From NCBI GenBank assembly GCA_023393165.1, contig JAEWMJ010000006.1, positions 186,001-250,000 on the forward strand: a stretch of DNA of 64,000 bases, in the 5' to 3' direction. The stretch comes from Bacillota bacterium (GTDB lineage Bacteria; Bacillota; Clostridia; Christensenellales; Christensenellaceae). Positions 24,593 through 33,381 of the stretch are shown here, piece after piece. The translations under genes and the position numbers were made by a program. The notes beneath the pieces were generated by a model. The model ran no database searches, was not told the DNA's origin, and worked only from the letters and a program-made list of their open reading frames with translations. The stretch's first letter is position 1, and each line of letters starts with the position of its first letter.

Positions 24593-25309
24593 TTACTTTT
24601 TTCGCAAGACGAAAGCGATAAAATTCAGATATTTCCCGCCGCCCGCGTCCATTGTTTTGCGGTCATTGGCCGCGATCTCATTTTCTTGGTTAAGCCAATT
24701 CGCCCAAACGTCCTCGTTGCTTTCCATCTCATATATGGAAATAACTTCGGCGTCCCGGCTGCTGTTCACTATTTCCGTCCAGTAGTTAATATCACGCAGA
24801 TAGGCAAGTTGCTCTGGTGTCCATGAAAGGAGCAGTTCTTTCGGAAGATTATCATGGCAATCCTTTTTCATACCGGGAACACAGATATAAAGGTAACCGC
24901 CACTTTTGACAAAAGGTAGCAGCTTTGCATCCAGATATTCTGGGTCGCGTCCCCAAAAATTATATGAATCCGTGCTGACTACTGCATCGAAAAACTCCTT
25001 TTCAAAGGGTAAGGCGGTAGCGTCGGCTTTAATAGGGGTAATCTGTTCAAGGGTCAACTCCATTTCATAAAAAAATCTACGGTTTTCTTGCGGTTCACTC
25101 CACAAATCTGTGGCGTAAACAGAGAAACCATAATCTTTGACAAGCATAACGCTTGTGAGCCCTTGACCACTTCCAAGGTCGCAGACGCGGCTTCCGGCAG
25201 GAATTTTATGCCCCCTTAGCATTTCTTCTTGCAATTTGAATGGGTTAGGCCCCATGATTTTCGCTAGTAGTTCAGGTGAATTGTATTTTTGACTTTTAAT
25301 ATACTCCAT
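24593..25309 (-). CDS. SAM-dependent methyltransferase
   Basis: 238 residues, class I fold: motif I VCDLGSGQGLTSVMLVK near 42-58, YATDLWS as motif II, FDAVVSTDSYNFWG as the catalytic-side motif. The N-terminal segment with KIMGPNPFKLQEEML is typical of a group of small-molecule methyltransferases found in mobile or resistance regions, but the substrate is unknown. It lies between a repeat cluster and an RsgA-type gene on the same strand. The 3' end directly adjoins a REP-like sequence. I consider the block probably acquired. Confidence 0.75.
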   Translation of the reverse strand: MEYIKSQKYNSPELLAKIMGPNPFKLQEEMLRGHKIPAGSRVCDLGSGQGLTSVMLVKDYGFSVYATDLWSEPQENRRFFYEMELTLEQITPIKADATALPFEKEFFDAVVSTDSYNFWGRDPEYLDAKLLPFVKSGGYLYICVPGMKKDCHDNLPKELLLSWTPEQLAYLRDINYWTEIVNSSRDAEVISIYEMESNEDVWANWLNQENEIAANDRKTMDAGGGKYLNFIAFVLRKK

Positions 25310-25459
25310 TTTGATTTCTCCTGTCTTTTATTTGCTTTATTGCTTTCGTATAATTTAATTATACCCTACTTCTTTTATAAAGGCTCCCTACTAAAAAGTT
25401 CAGAAGCAAGAAGGCGACAGGGCATTAACCCATGCCGCCTAATAAGCCACCTTTCATTT

Positions 25460-26536
25460 TTATCTGCTGTTTCTATCTTTGAATCGTTTGAGTGTCTGCT
25501 TCATTTCCGCCTTGCTTCCGAACATTCTGTTGATTTTTTCATTTTCCAATTGGCGAGAGTTCAATCCATCATAAGATATTTCCCGTTGCAGTTTTTGATA
25601 GCTCTTAAACCGCTCTTCCGAAAGCAGCCCATCTTCAATTGCCTTTCTGACCATACACCCCGGCTCGGCTCCATGAGAACAATCGCTGTATTTGCATTTG
25701 GCGGCAATTTCTTCAATATCTTCAAACGATTTTGAAAGATTGCCTGTAAAAATCTGTAATTTCCGCATGCCGGGAGTATCAATTACGATACCGCCGTTTG
25801 GCAAAAGCAGCAATTGACGATATGTGGTGGTGTGTCTGCCTTTATCATCATCATCACGGATTTTTTTAGTTGCCAGAACATCCCGTCCCATAAGGTGGTT
25901 GATAATCGTTGACTTACCGACACCGGAAGAACCAACAAATGCAATCGTTTTTCCCTGACCGATATGAGCGTTAATCGCTTGATACCCATATCCATTTTCA
26001 GAGGAACAAGCAACAACATCTACTCCCATGCTGACGGAGGAAAGCTCATTCATTTTTTGCTGTAAATCCTCGCATAAGTCGGCTTTGGTTAATATGATTA
26101 CTGGGGTCGCCATACTATCCCATGCGATTGTCAAATATCTTTCGATTCTTCTTAAATTGAAATCCGCATTGAGCGACATACAAATAAAAATGGTGTCGAT
26201 GTTTGCCGCAATAGCTTGCTCAACCTTAGCTGTACCAGCCGCTTGCCGCGCCAACATACTTTTACGCCGTAAGACATGGTGTATGATCGCGTTGCCGGTA
26301 GCTCCGTCAATTCTGTCAATCATAACCCAATCTCCGACAGCCGGGTAATTCAGTTGATTCTCCGCACTGTACGCAAGTTTTCCGGATATGCTTGCGTTCA
26401 ATTCTCCTTGTTCGCCGATCACTTTATACAAATCGCGGTGTTGCTCAGCAATCCTTGCAAGAAACAGGCCGTTATATAAGGCTGCTTCTTGTTCAAAAAA
26501 CTCAGTAAGCCCATATTTTTTTAAATAGCTGTTCAA
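25460..26536 (-). CDS. rsgA: RsgA-type ribosome small subunit-dependent GTPase
   Basis: 358 residues. Circularly permuted GTPase: an N-terminal OB fold (about 30-95), then G4 (TKAD), G1 (GSSGVGKST) and G3 (DTPGM) in permuted order, and a C-terminal zinc-binding element (CKYSDCSHGAEPGC). RsgA assists late 30S maturation. It starts at a TTG with AAAGGA upstream. The setting is unusual: it lies beside an unlinked methyltransferase and is preceded by a promoter, a five-codon leader and an attenuator, as for antibiotic-inducible genes. It may be a second, accessory copy rather than the housekeeping one. Confidence 0.9.
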   Translation of the reverse strand: MNSYLKKYGLTEFFEQEAALYNGLFLARIAEQHRDLYKVIGEQGELNASISGKLAYSAENQLNYPAVGDWVMIDRIDGATGNAIIHHVLRRKSMLARQAAGTAKVEQAIAANIDTIFICMSLNADFNLRRIERYLTIAWDSMATPVIILTKADLCEDLQQKMNELSSVSMGVDVVACSSENGYGYQAINAHIGQGKTIAFVGSSGVGKSTIINHLMGRDVLATKKIRDDDDKGRHTTTYRQLLLLPNGGIVIDTPGMRKLQIFTGNLSKSFEDIEEIAAKCKYSDCSHGAEPGCMVRKAIEDGLLSEERFKSYQKLQREISYDGLNSRQLENEKINRMFGSKAEMKQTLKRFKDRNSR

Positions 26537-26585
26537 TGGTTTTCAAATCCTTTCAAATAGCATTTCCAAAATTACCTTTGGGCAA

Positions 26586-26613
26586 TAAAAAAAGCGCAGT
26601 TACCCACTGCGCT
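26586..26613 (-). terminator. Attenuator hairpin in the rsgA leader
   Basis: On the minus strand AGCGCAGT / ACTGCGCT form a perfect eight-base stem with a five-base loop and are followed by seven to eight T, 50 bases before the rsgA start codon. It lies between promoter and gene, so it must act as a conditional terminator. Confidence 0.8.
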
Positions 26614-26728
26614 ACAAGACAAATAAAAGAGGCGTTTGGTGAAACACTTCTTCAGTCATCCCATAAGGCGTTTTGGGTACACAAAAACAAGCAGGCAAAA
26701 CCTACTTTTATGACACAAACCAACTACC

Positions 26729-26746
26729 TTATCGGCTGACAGACAT
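26729..26746 (-). CDS. Five-codon leader peptide (MSVSR)
   Basis: ATG-TCT-GTC-AGC-CGA-TAA, about 23 bases after the predicted transcription start and preceded by GAGGTGTG as ribosome site. Stalling or slow translation of such a leader is a known way to disrupt a downstream attenuator. The role here is inferred from position. Confidence 0.45.
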   Translation of the reverse strand: MSVSR

Positions 26747-26775
26747 CAACACACCTCTAATTTTTCATTTTCTAT

Positions 26776-26804
26776 AAATTAGCACAGAATTGTTAGATTG
26801 TCAA
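26776..26804 (-). promoter_or_regulatory. Sigma-A type promoter for the rsgA leader
   Basis: On the minus strand a perfect -35 TTGACA (26799-26804) and -10 TAATTT (26776-26781) with a 17-base spacer. The predicted start is near 26769, giving a leader of about 230 bases. Confidence 0.75.
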
Positions 26805-26855
26805 GTAAGTCTAATCTTGCGTGTCGTTTTGGCGTTTCACTAAATGGTAAGCAGG

Positions 26856-26875
26856 GCAACTGTGGCCACAGTTGC
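26856..26875. repeat. Perfect 20-bp palindrome
   Basis: GCAACTGTGGCCACAGTTGC, with no T run. It sits in the 420-base non-coding region between the rsgA promoter and dnaK; possible operator. The rest of 26876-27225 is AT-rich without genes and includes a smaller inverted repeat ATATACT / AGTATAT at 27147-27170 before dnaK. Confidence 0.6.
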
Positions 26876-27225
26876 ATATTTTAAGACGTTCAAAATAGAA
26901 AATTGTCATTACTTATTCTTATTAAATGAGTTGTGTCATGGAGACGGGGTTGTTTGCAACATTCGGAGGCTATAGTATACATGAGGCAGCTTTTATCGTC
27001 TTAATATCTTTATCTATTATCTTTCAGGCGACATGAATTATTGTTAATATGAATAACCGGCAAAACCGAATTTTTGCAATAGGAAAGTTAGTACATCTTT
27101 TTTTATTTCTGATGCCGGCAATTCATTTATGGTTCATAAAAAGACAATATACTAAATAACTAAAGTATATCAGTTAGGGCTATTGATATAAAATAGCAAT
27201 AATTTGGATCCGGTCGGAGGTTTTT

Positions 27226-28986
27226 ATGTCAAAAATTATTGGTATAGATCTTGGAACAACAAACTCTTGCGTAGCTGTTATGGAAGGCGGTGAATCTGTT
27301 GTTATTCCAACATCAGAGGGAAACCGTACGACGCCGTCCGTAGTAGCTTTCAGCAAATCAGGAGAGCGTTTGATTGGACAAGTTGCAAAGCGCCAGGCTG
27401 TAACAAATCCCGAACGCACCATATGCTCAATAAAGCGTGAAATGGGGACAGACCATAAAATAAAAATAGACGGAAAATCGTATACACCGCAGGAAATTTC
27501 GGCGATGATTCTGCAAAAATTGAAGGCAGACGCCGAGAGTTATCTGGGCTATCCCATAACCGAAGCCGTAATAACCGTGCCCGCCTATTTTTCTGATTCG
27601 CAGCGCCAGGCGACAAAGGACGCCGGAAGAATAGCCGGGTTGGATGTGAAACGGATTATTAACGAGCCTACCGCAGCGGCCCTGGCTTATGGAATTGATA
27701 AGGAAACCGAACAGAAAATCATGGTGTATGATCTGGGCGGCGGCACATTTGACGTATCCATCCTCGAAATCAGCGGTGATGTTATAGAAGTGCTTGCCAC
27801 GGCAGGCAACAACAGGCTGGGAGGAGACGACTTTGACCAGTGTCTGATTGATTATCTGATCCGTGAGTTTAAAAGAGAAAACCATATTGACCTTTCCAAG
27901 GATGCGGCCGCACTACAGCGGATCAGAGAGGCGGCGGAAAAAGCAAAGATTGAACTTTCGGCCATCACCTCCACAAATATTAATCTTCCCTTTATTGCCG
28001 CCAAAGGGAAGGAAGCAAAACATATGGATATACCGCTCACGAGAGCAAAATTTAATGAGTTGACCGCACACCTTGTGGAAGCCACAATGGGACCGGTGCG
28101 CCAGGCTATGAACGACGCAAGGATTTCCTCTTCGGATCTTGGCAAGGTGCTGCTGGTGGGCGGCTCCAGCCGCATACCGGCTGTGCAGGAAGCGGTAAAA
28201 AAGTTTACCGGAAAGGAACCGTTTAAAGGAATTAATCCGGATGAATGCGTCGCTATGGGGGCCGCTATTCAGGGAGGCGTATTATGCAGCGAAGTGAAGA
28301 GTCTGCTGCTGTTGGACGTGACGCCTTTGTCCCTTGGTATTGAAACTGTGGGCGGCATTTTTACAAGGATCATTGACCGGAACACAACCCTGCCCATTCA
28401 AAAAAGCCAGGTTTTCAGCACTGCGGCAAACTTTCAAACGTCTGTGGACATCCATGTGCTGCAGGGCGAACGTGATATCGCTTCAAATAACAAAGCTCTT
28501 GGAAAATTCCGCCTGAACGGTATACGGCCTGCCATGAGAGGCATACCGCAGATTGAAGTGACTTTCAGCATTGACGTTAACGGCATTGTAAATGTTTCAG
28601 CAAAAGATCTGGGGACAGGAAAGGAACAAAATATTACCATTACCGCATCCTCCAATATGAGCAAAGAAGATATAGATAAAGCAATACGCGAAGCACAGCA
28701 GTATGCGGCGGAGGATGCAAGGCAAAAGGACGAAGAAACCGCAAAATACAGGGCGGAACAGCTGCTTTTTCAGACTGAAAGCGCTATGAAAAAAATGCGG
28801 AAAGAAGATAAAGCTGTGTTGGAGGAGCCGCTCAGACAAGTCAAAAAGGCGCTCAAAGGCAAAGATAAGCAGGCAATCATTACAGCCTGCGATGAACTGG
28901 AGCACGTTTTAAATCTGGCCGGGGAACATGCGCAGCATGAAGAAAATCAAGATCAATCCGGAAATAATGAGAAAAACGTATCTTAG
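27226..28986 (+). CDS. dnaK: Hsp70 chaperone DnaK
   Basis: 586 residues. The ATPase domain (about 1-360) has the phosphate loops IGIDLGTTNSCVAV and VYDLGGGTFDVSIL and the adenosine motif VLLVGGSSRIPAVQ. The substrate domain (about 365-500) and a helical lid follow; the disordered tail is short, so the protein is slightly smaller than most DnaK (about 610-640). grpE, dnaJ and hrcA are not next to it and no CIRCE element is visible upstream, so this may be a second, separately controlled DnaK. It is followed by a (p)ppGpp synthetase gene 29 bases later. Confidence 0.95.
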   Translation: MSKIIGIDLGTTNSCVAVMEGGESVVIPTSEGNRTTPSVVAFSKSGERLIGQVAKRQAVTNPERTICSIKREMGTDHKIKIDGKSYTPQEISAMILQKLKADAESYLGYPITEAVITVPAYFSDSQRQATKDAGRIAGLDVKRIINEPTAAALAYGIDKETEQKIMVYDLGGGTFDVSILEISGDVIEVLATAGNNRLGGDDFDQCLIDYLIREFKRENHIDLSKDAAALQRIREAAEKAKIELSAITSTNINLPFIAAKGKEAKHMDIPLTRAKFNELTAHLVEATMGPVRQAMNDARISSSDLGKVLLVGGSSRIPAVQEAVKKFTGKEPFKGINPDECVAMGAAIQGGVLCSEVKSLLLLDVTPLSLGIETVGGIFTRIIDRNTTLPIQKSQVFSTAANFQTSVDIHVLQGERDIASNNKALGKFRLNGIRPAMRGIPQIEVTFSIDVNGIVNVSAKDLGTGKEQNITITASSNMSKEDIDKAIREAQQYAAEDARQKDEETAKYRAEQLLFQTESAMKKMRKEDKAVLEEPLRQVKKALKGKDKQAIITACDELEHVLNLAGEHAQHEENQDQSGNNEKNVS

Positions 28987-29015
28987 ATGAATCTTGTACT
29001 TAAAGGAAGATTAGA

Positions 29016-29735
29016 ATGATTATAGAAAAAAGTATGAAGCCTTTGTTCGGCCTTAACAGTACATATACCAATGAATCGGAAAGAGACAAATACTCGAATC
29101 TTGAAGTTCAAAGAATGTTCAATATCTACGATGCCGCAATGAAAGTAATCAGTACGAAATTGGAAATATTGGAAAGCGAATTTCGTGTGATGGGAAAACA
29201 TAATCCAATCCATCATATCGAATCCCGACTGAAGTCATCAGAGAGTATTGTACGCAAATTGAAAAGCAAGGGATTGGATTGCGTTTTAAGCAATATCACC
29301 CAAAACATCTTTGACGTGGTGGGCTTGCGTATCGTTTGTCCCTATTTGGAAGATGTATATGTTATAACGGATATGCTGCTCAGTCATAGTGATATCACAT
29401 TGCTGCGCAAGAAGGACTATATTAAAAATCCTAAACCAAACGGTTACAGAAGCATGCATCTGGTGATTTTAATACCCGTTGTGTTATATCATGGTACCGA
29501 GCAGGTGCCCGTCGAAATCCAAATCAGAACTATTGCTATGGACATGTGGGCGAGCCTGGAACATGAGCTTTACTACAAAACGAACAGAGGAAAAGACAGG
29601 CAAATAGAAGAAAAACTCTTTGATTGTTCTGAGAAACTGGCCGCAATAGATATTCAAATGGGAGAAATGTTTGATAACCTGAAACGCATTGACGAAAGAA
29701 ATAATTTGCAGCTTATGGAATCAGGCAGTTTCTGA
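29016..29735 (+). CDS. Small alarmone synthetase (RelA/SpoT domain, RelQ-like)
   Basis: 239 residues containing only the (p)ppGpp synthetase domain; there is no hydrolase, TGS or ACT domain. Key motifs: HHIESRLKSSESIVRKL (about 66-82), FDVVGLRIVC (99-108), the GYRSMH loop (143-148), and VEIQIRTIAMDMWASLEHE. The length fits RelQ-type small synthetases. It lies 29 bases after dnaK with its own AAAGGAAG site, so a chaperone-alarmone stress operon is likely. Confidence 0.9.
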   Translation: MIIEKSMKPLFGLNSTYTNESERDKYSNLEVQRMFNIYDAAMKVISTKLEILESEFRVMGKHNPIHHIESRLKSSESIVRKLKSKGLDCVLSNITQNIFDVVGLRIVCPYLEDVYVITDMLLSHSDITLLRKKDYIKNPKPNGYRSMHLVILIPVVLYHGTEQVPVEIQIRTIAMDMWASLEHELYYKTNRGKDRQIEEKLFDCSEKLAAIDIQMGEMFDNLKRIDERNNLQLMESGSF

Positions 29736-29808
29736 GAAAATAAATTTTTTATATCGATTGAAGATACCACAGGGATTCTTGCACAATGGTGTTACCTTTA
29801 AGCAAAAC

Positions 29809-29851
29809 AAGCGCATCCGCTATCTCAATGATAAAGGATACGCTTTTATAG
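29809..29851 (+). terminator. Possible terminator of the dnaK-synthetase unit
   Basis: AAGCGCATCC pairs with GGATACGCTT (one mismatch) around a 17-base loop, then TTTTA. Weak. The remaining 29736-30044 is AT-rich with no gene that I can support; it holds the cassette 1 promoter and the TTACGAAAC motif. Confidence 0.4.
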
Positions 29852-29976
29852 TCCAAAGAATTTATTTTTTAAGTAATAGAAATATTAAATATTGAATATG
29901 TCAGACCGGTTTACAATAGTCTTCAATTATTTTCAAATAAAAAAGGATTATTTATTTATCATGTCGAAATAATAAT

Positions 29977-29990
29977 TTACGAAACAAAAG
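29977..29990 (+). promoter_or_regulatory. Candidate DeoR operator upstream of the regulator gene
   Basis: TTACGAAACAAAAG, 55 bases before the DeoR gene. The nearly identical TTACGAAACGAAAG recurs at 34472-34485 upstream of cassette 2. CGAAA-type repeats are usual for DeoR-family operators. Confidence 0.4.
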
Positions 29991-30044
29991 AAAATAAAAG
30001 TATTCGCTTTTATTTGAATTTTATTATTGGGGTGTATTGTACAG

Positions 30045-30827
30045 GTGTTTGCATCCGAGAGATACAATAAAATAAAACAGTTGCTTTATGATTACGGTAA
30101 AGTGGATGTAAACAGCCTTTCCAATGTGCTTTCCGTTTCGGAAGTAACTATCAGAAAAGACCTGGAAAAACTGGAACTCGAGGGCTTCCTGATCCGTACG
30201 CACGGAGGAGCGGTTTTAAAAGAAGACGCTCCCAGAAATGAAAGTTCCCTGGAAGACGGAGTTCCGAATCTGGATAGCAAAAAAATGATCGGGATGTTTG
30301 CCGCCGCGCTTGTTCAGGACAGGGATGTGATTTTTCTGGGCCCGGGGTCCACATGCATACAAATTGCAAAAAACCTGAAGGATAAAAAAGACATCATTGT
30401 TATCACCAATAATCTCAGGGTGATGCTCGAACTAGCAAACCAGACAAACTGCCGGGTGCTGGACACGGGCGGAGAACTGGATACCACCGAGCATGGAATG
30501 ATGATGACCGGGGACATCTTATTAAACAGCCTTCGGAACATGTATATGAATAAAGCCTTTGTGGGAGTGGATGGGATAAGCCTGAAAAGAGGCTTTATGA
30601 TACGCAACGGATTTATAGCGCAGATGTATAAAACGCTCAAGGATTATACGGACGAAATCATTATTGTTGCGGACCATACCAAGTTCGACAGCAACTCGCT
30701 GGCCAACGTGGGGGACCTGACCTATGCGGATAAAATCATATCGGATCAATTGGCTCCTCATGAATATATAAAGTATTTTTTTGAACACGACATTCCTATT
30801 TTTACAACATATCCTTTGAACAAATAA
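30045..30827 (+). CDS. DeoR family sugar-responsive transcriptional repressor
   Basis: 260 residues from GTG (a GGGGTG site lies ten bases upstream; an in-frame TTG at 30027 precedes it). An N-terminal winged helix (about 5-58; VDVNSLSNVLSVSEVTIRKD, EGFLIRTHGGAV) is joined to the DeoR C-terminal sensor domain (about 75-235; FLGPGSTCIQIAKNL, KAFVGVDGISLKRGF, VADHTKFD), which binds a phosphorylated sugar. It heads cassette 1 and ends 35 bases before the ATPase gene, so it likely controls this importer and perhaps cassette 2. Confidence 0.9.
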   Translation: MFASERYNKIKQLLYDYGKVDVNSLSNVLSVSEVTIRKDLEKLELEGFLIRTHGGAVLKEDAPRNESSLEDGVPNLDSKKMIGMFAAALVQDRDVIFLGPGSTCIQIAKNLKDKKDIIVITNNLRVMLELANQTNCRVLDTGGELDTTEHGMMMTGDILLNSLRNMYMNKAFVGVDGISLKRGFMIRNGFIAQMYKTLKDYTDEIIIVADHTKFDSNSLANVGDLTYADKIISDQLAPHEYIKYFFEHDIPIFTTYPLNK

Positions 30828-30862
30828 GCTTGAAATCCTGCCATTAAAGGTGGTTTTCTTCA

Positions 30863-32374
30863 ATGCCAAATGTGATTCAAATAAATCGCTTGTCCAAAAG
30901 TTTTAACGAAATCCCTGTTTTGAAAAACGTCAGCATGACTTTTGAAGCGGGCAGGGTGTATGCCGTTGTAGGAAAAAACGGAGCAGGCAAGTCCTCGCTT
31001 GTTAAATTGCTTGCGGGAATATACCAGCCGGATGACGGTGAAATTTATTATAACGGCCGTAAGGTCATCATTAAAACGCCCAAAGACGCTCTTGATCTTC
31101 GGTGGAGTTTTGCTTTTCAGGATCTTGAATTGTTCGACAACCTGACCATTGCCGAAAACGTTTTTTTCAACAATTACCCGGCAGATGAATTGGGGATCGT
31201 AAATAATAAAAAAATGCAGGAGCGGACAAACGAGCTGGCAAATATGGTCGGTCTTCGTGCGGATCCGGAATTAAAAGCGTCATGCCTTGGCATGGGCGAA
31301 AAACACCTGGTGGCGTTCATGCGCATGCTTGCGCGCGACGCCGACGTGATGGTAATAGACGAAATAACATCTGCCCTCACAAATCAGGAATCAAAAAAGA
31401 TTTTTGAGATAGCCGGTCAACTGAAGCAAAAAGGAAAATTTATTATTTTTGTTACGCACAACCAGAATGAAATTTTTGAACATGTTGACAATATTATCGT
31501 TCTCCGCGACGGCGAAGTGGTCATCCAGGAGGACGCGGCCAAAATAAAAGACGTGGACCTGATCCAATCCATAGTTGGAAAAGACGTCCGCAAGCGGTAT
31601 CCCAAGCTTCCCGCCAGGCCGGGAAAAGAGCTGCTTCGGGTAAGCAATCTCTCCATACCTTCTGTTTTGAGCAACGTATCCTTCGTTCTAAACAGGGGGG
31701 AGGTGCTGGGAATTACCGGTTTGGTCGGTTCGGGCAGGACTTCGCTTGCCAAATGTATTTTTGGAATTCAAACCAGATATACCGGTGAGATATACTACAA
31801 CAGGAAAAGAGTTAAGATCACATCCCCCAAGGATGCGGTGAAATACGGTATAGGGCTGGTGCCGGACGACCGGCAAAGCGAAGGTATTTTCAATGTATCC
31901 GATCTTATGCTCAACATCACCATCACGCACCTGGAAGCGGTTGAACATCAGATAATAAGGTGGCTTATAAGCAAGTCATCCGAAAAAAAGCTGACAGAAC
32001 AATATCTGGAGAGGCTGGGGGTCGACTATTTTTCCTTAAGCCAGCAGATGAAATACCTATCCAGCGGCAACCAGCAGAAGGTGCTGATCGCAAGATGGCT
32101 GCTTGCAAATATGGACGTGCTGATATTGGATGAACCTACCAAGGAACTTGATATCGCATCCAAGGTGGAAGTATATAATCTCATTAACGAAATTGTCCGG
32201 CAGGGAAAATCGGTGATATTCATATCCTCGGATTTTTCCGAAATTATCGGCATGAGCGACAGGGTGATAGCTTTATCCTGCGGAAAGGTTGTAATGGATA
32301 TGGAGAAAGATTCTATTACCAATGACAGAATTTTAAAAAGGGTACTGGCTGAAGAATTGGGCAGCAACTACTAA
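30863..32374 (+). CDS. Sugar ABC importer ATPase, RbsA-like (cassette 1)
   Basis: 503 residues with two nucleotide-binding domains in tandem. Domain 1: Walker A GKNGAGKSS, Walker B VMVIDEITSALT, but a weak signature (CLGMGEKHLV) in place of LSxGQ. Domain 2: P-loop VGSGRTSLAK, signature LSSGNQQKV and Walker B LILDEPTKELD; the lysine-less P-loop is normal for the second half of RbsA-type proteins. It energises the permease encoded next. The changed first signature sets it apart from the other three ATPases in the window. Confidence 0.9.
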   Translation: MPNVIQINRLSKSFNEIPVLKNVSMTFEAGRVYAVVGKNGAGKSSLVKLLAGIYQPDDGEIYYNGRKVIIKTPKDALDLRWSFAFQDLELFDNLTIAENVFFNNYPADELGIVNNKKMQERTNELANMVGLRADPELKASCLGMGEKHLVAFMRMLARDADVMVIDEITSALTNQESKKIFEIAGQLKQKGKFIIFVTHNQNEIFEHVDNIIVLRDGEVVIQEDAAKIKDVDLIQSIVGKDVRKRYPKLPARPGKELLRVSNLSIPSVLSNVSFVLNRGEVLGITGLVGSGRTSLAKCIFGIQTRYTGEIYYNRKRVKITSPKDAVKYGIGLVPDDRQSEGIFNVSDLMLNITITHLEAVEHQIIRWLISKSSEKKLTEQYLERLGVDYFSLSQQMKYLSSGNQQKVLIARWLLANMDVLILDEPTKELDIASKVEVYNLINEIVRQGKSVIFISSDFSEIIGMSDRVIALSCGKVVMDMEKDSITNDRILKRVLAEELGSNY

Positions 32375-32397
32375 AGGGATCGGGGGAAAATTCCAAA

Positions 32398-33381
32398 GTG
32401 AAGCGCAAATTTTCAAACCGTTTTATGAGCCAGTTCTGGAGCATATGGTTTCTGTTGATTATTATAGGTATTTTGCTTTCGGTATCTTCGGAAACGTTCT
32501 TAACCTACACAAATCTTACAAATATCCTCCGCCAGGTATCCGTAAACATTATCCTTGCAAGCGGTATGACCATCGTTATTATTATTGGCGGCATAGATCT
32601 TTCAGTCGGCGCATGTCTTGCTTTTTCCAGCTTTATTATGGCTGACATCATGAAAAGCTATGATATTTTTCCGGCAATAGCGGCAGGGCTGGCGGTAGGA
32701 GCAGGTGTGGGTCTCATAAACGGCCTTATTGTGTCTCGGCGTAAAAGCATGGCTTTTGTCATCACGCTGGGCACCATGACCATTTGGCGCAGCTTCACCG
32801 CCATTTACTCGGGAGGGCTCCCGATCTCCGATTTTCCTCTGGGCTTCCAAAGCATTGCGTCGGGTTATTTTATCTTTCTTCCCATTCCGTTCTGGATGGC
32901 AATTTTGGCTGTTTTTATGACCGTGGTGATACTTCATAAAACAAAGTTCGGCAAATACGTTTATGCAATCGGAAGCAATACTACCGCGGCCAGAAACTGC
33001 GGGGTAAATGTCAATTTAATGGTGACGGTTTCGTATATACTTTGCGGCCTCTTTGCCTCGCTGGCAGGAATCGTTTTAACTTCCAGATTGGATGCTGCCC
33101 AGGTGCAGGGAGGATTGGGATATGAAATGGACGCCATTGCAGCGGTTGTCATCGGCGGTACCAGCCTGTCGGGCGGAAGAGGCAGTATAATCGGCACCCT
33201 TGCCGGAGCAATTTTAATGGGGGTTCTCAGAAATGGCCTCAATTTAATGAACGTTTCGTCCAACTGGCAGCAGACGGTCATGGGAATCGTAATTATTGTC
33301 ATTATTTTGTTGGATAAAGACAGCGCCAGATTAACAATTCGCAACTCTGTTAACATGAAAGGGGAAAGTGTTAACAAATGA
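32398..33381 (+). CDS. Sugar ABC importer permease, RbsC-like (cassette 1)
   Basis: 327 residues with eight to ten hydrophobic helices. The ATPase-coupling and substrate regions carry the family text (IIIGGIDLSVGACLAFSS; AVVIGGTSLSGGRGSIIG). GTG start. It is the only permease of this cassette, so it should act as a homodimer, in contrast to cassettes 2-4, which each have two permeases. Its last four bases overlap the binding-protein gene. Confidence 0.9.
   Translation: MKRKFSNRFMSQFWSIWFLLIIIGILLSVSSETFLTYTNLTNILRQVSVNIILASGMTIVIIIGGIDLSVGACLAFSSFIMADIMKSYDIFPAIAAGLAVGAGVGLINGLIVSRRKSMAFVITLGTMTIWRSFTAIYSGGLPISDFPLGFQSIASGYFIFLPIPFWMAILAVFMTVVILHKTKFGKYVYAIGSNTTAARNCGVNVNLMVTVSYILCGLFASLAGIVLTSRLDAAQVQGGLGYEMDAIAAVVIGGTSLSGGRGSIIGTLAGAILMGVLRNGLNLMNVSSNWQQTVMGIVIIVIILLDKDSARLTIRNSVNMKGESVNK

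Noticed and set aside
27100..27225. CIRCE element before dnaK
   Set aside because: No TTAGCACTC-N9-GAGTGCTAA-like sequence is present; only an unrelated ATATACT/AGTATAT repeat.
29689..29895. Frame of 68 codons after the alarmone synthetase
   Set aside because: It overlaps the synthetase end, lacks a ribosome site and has AT-rich text without a domain.
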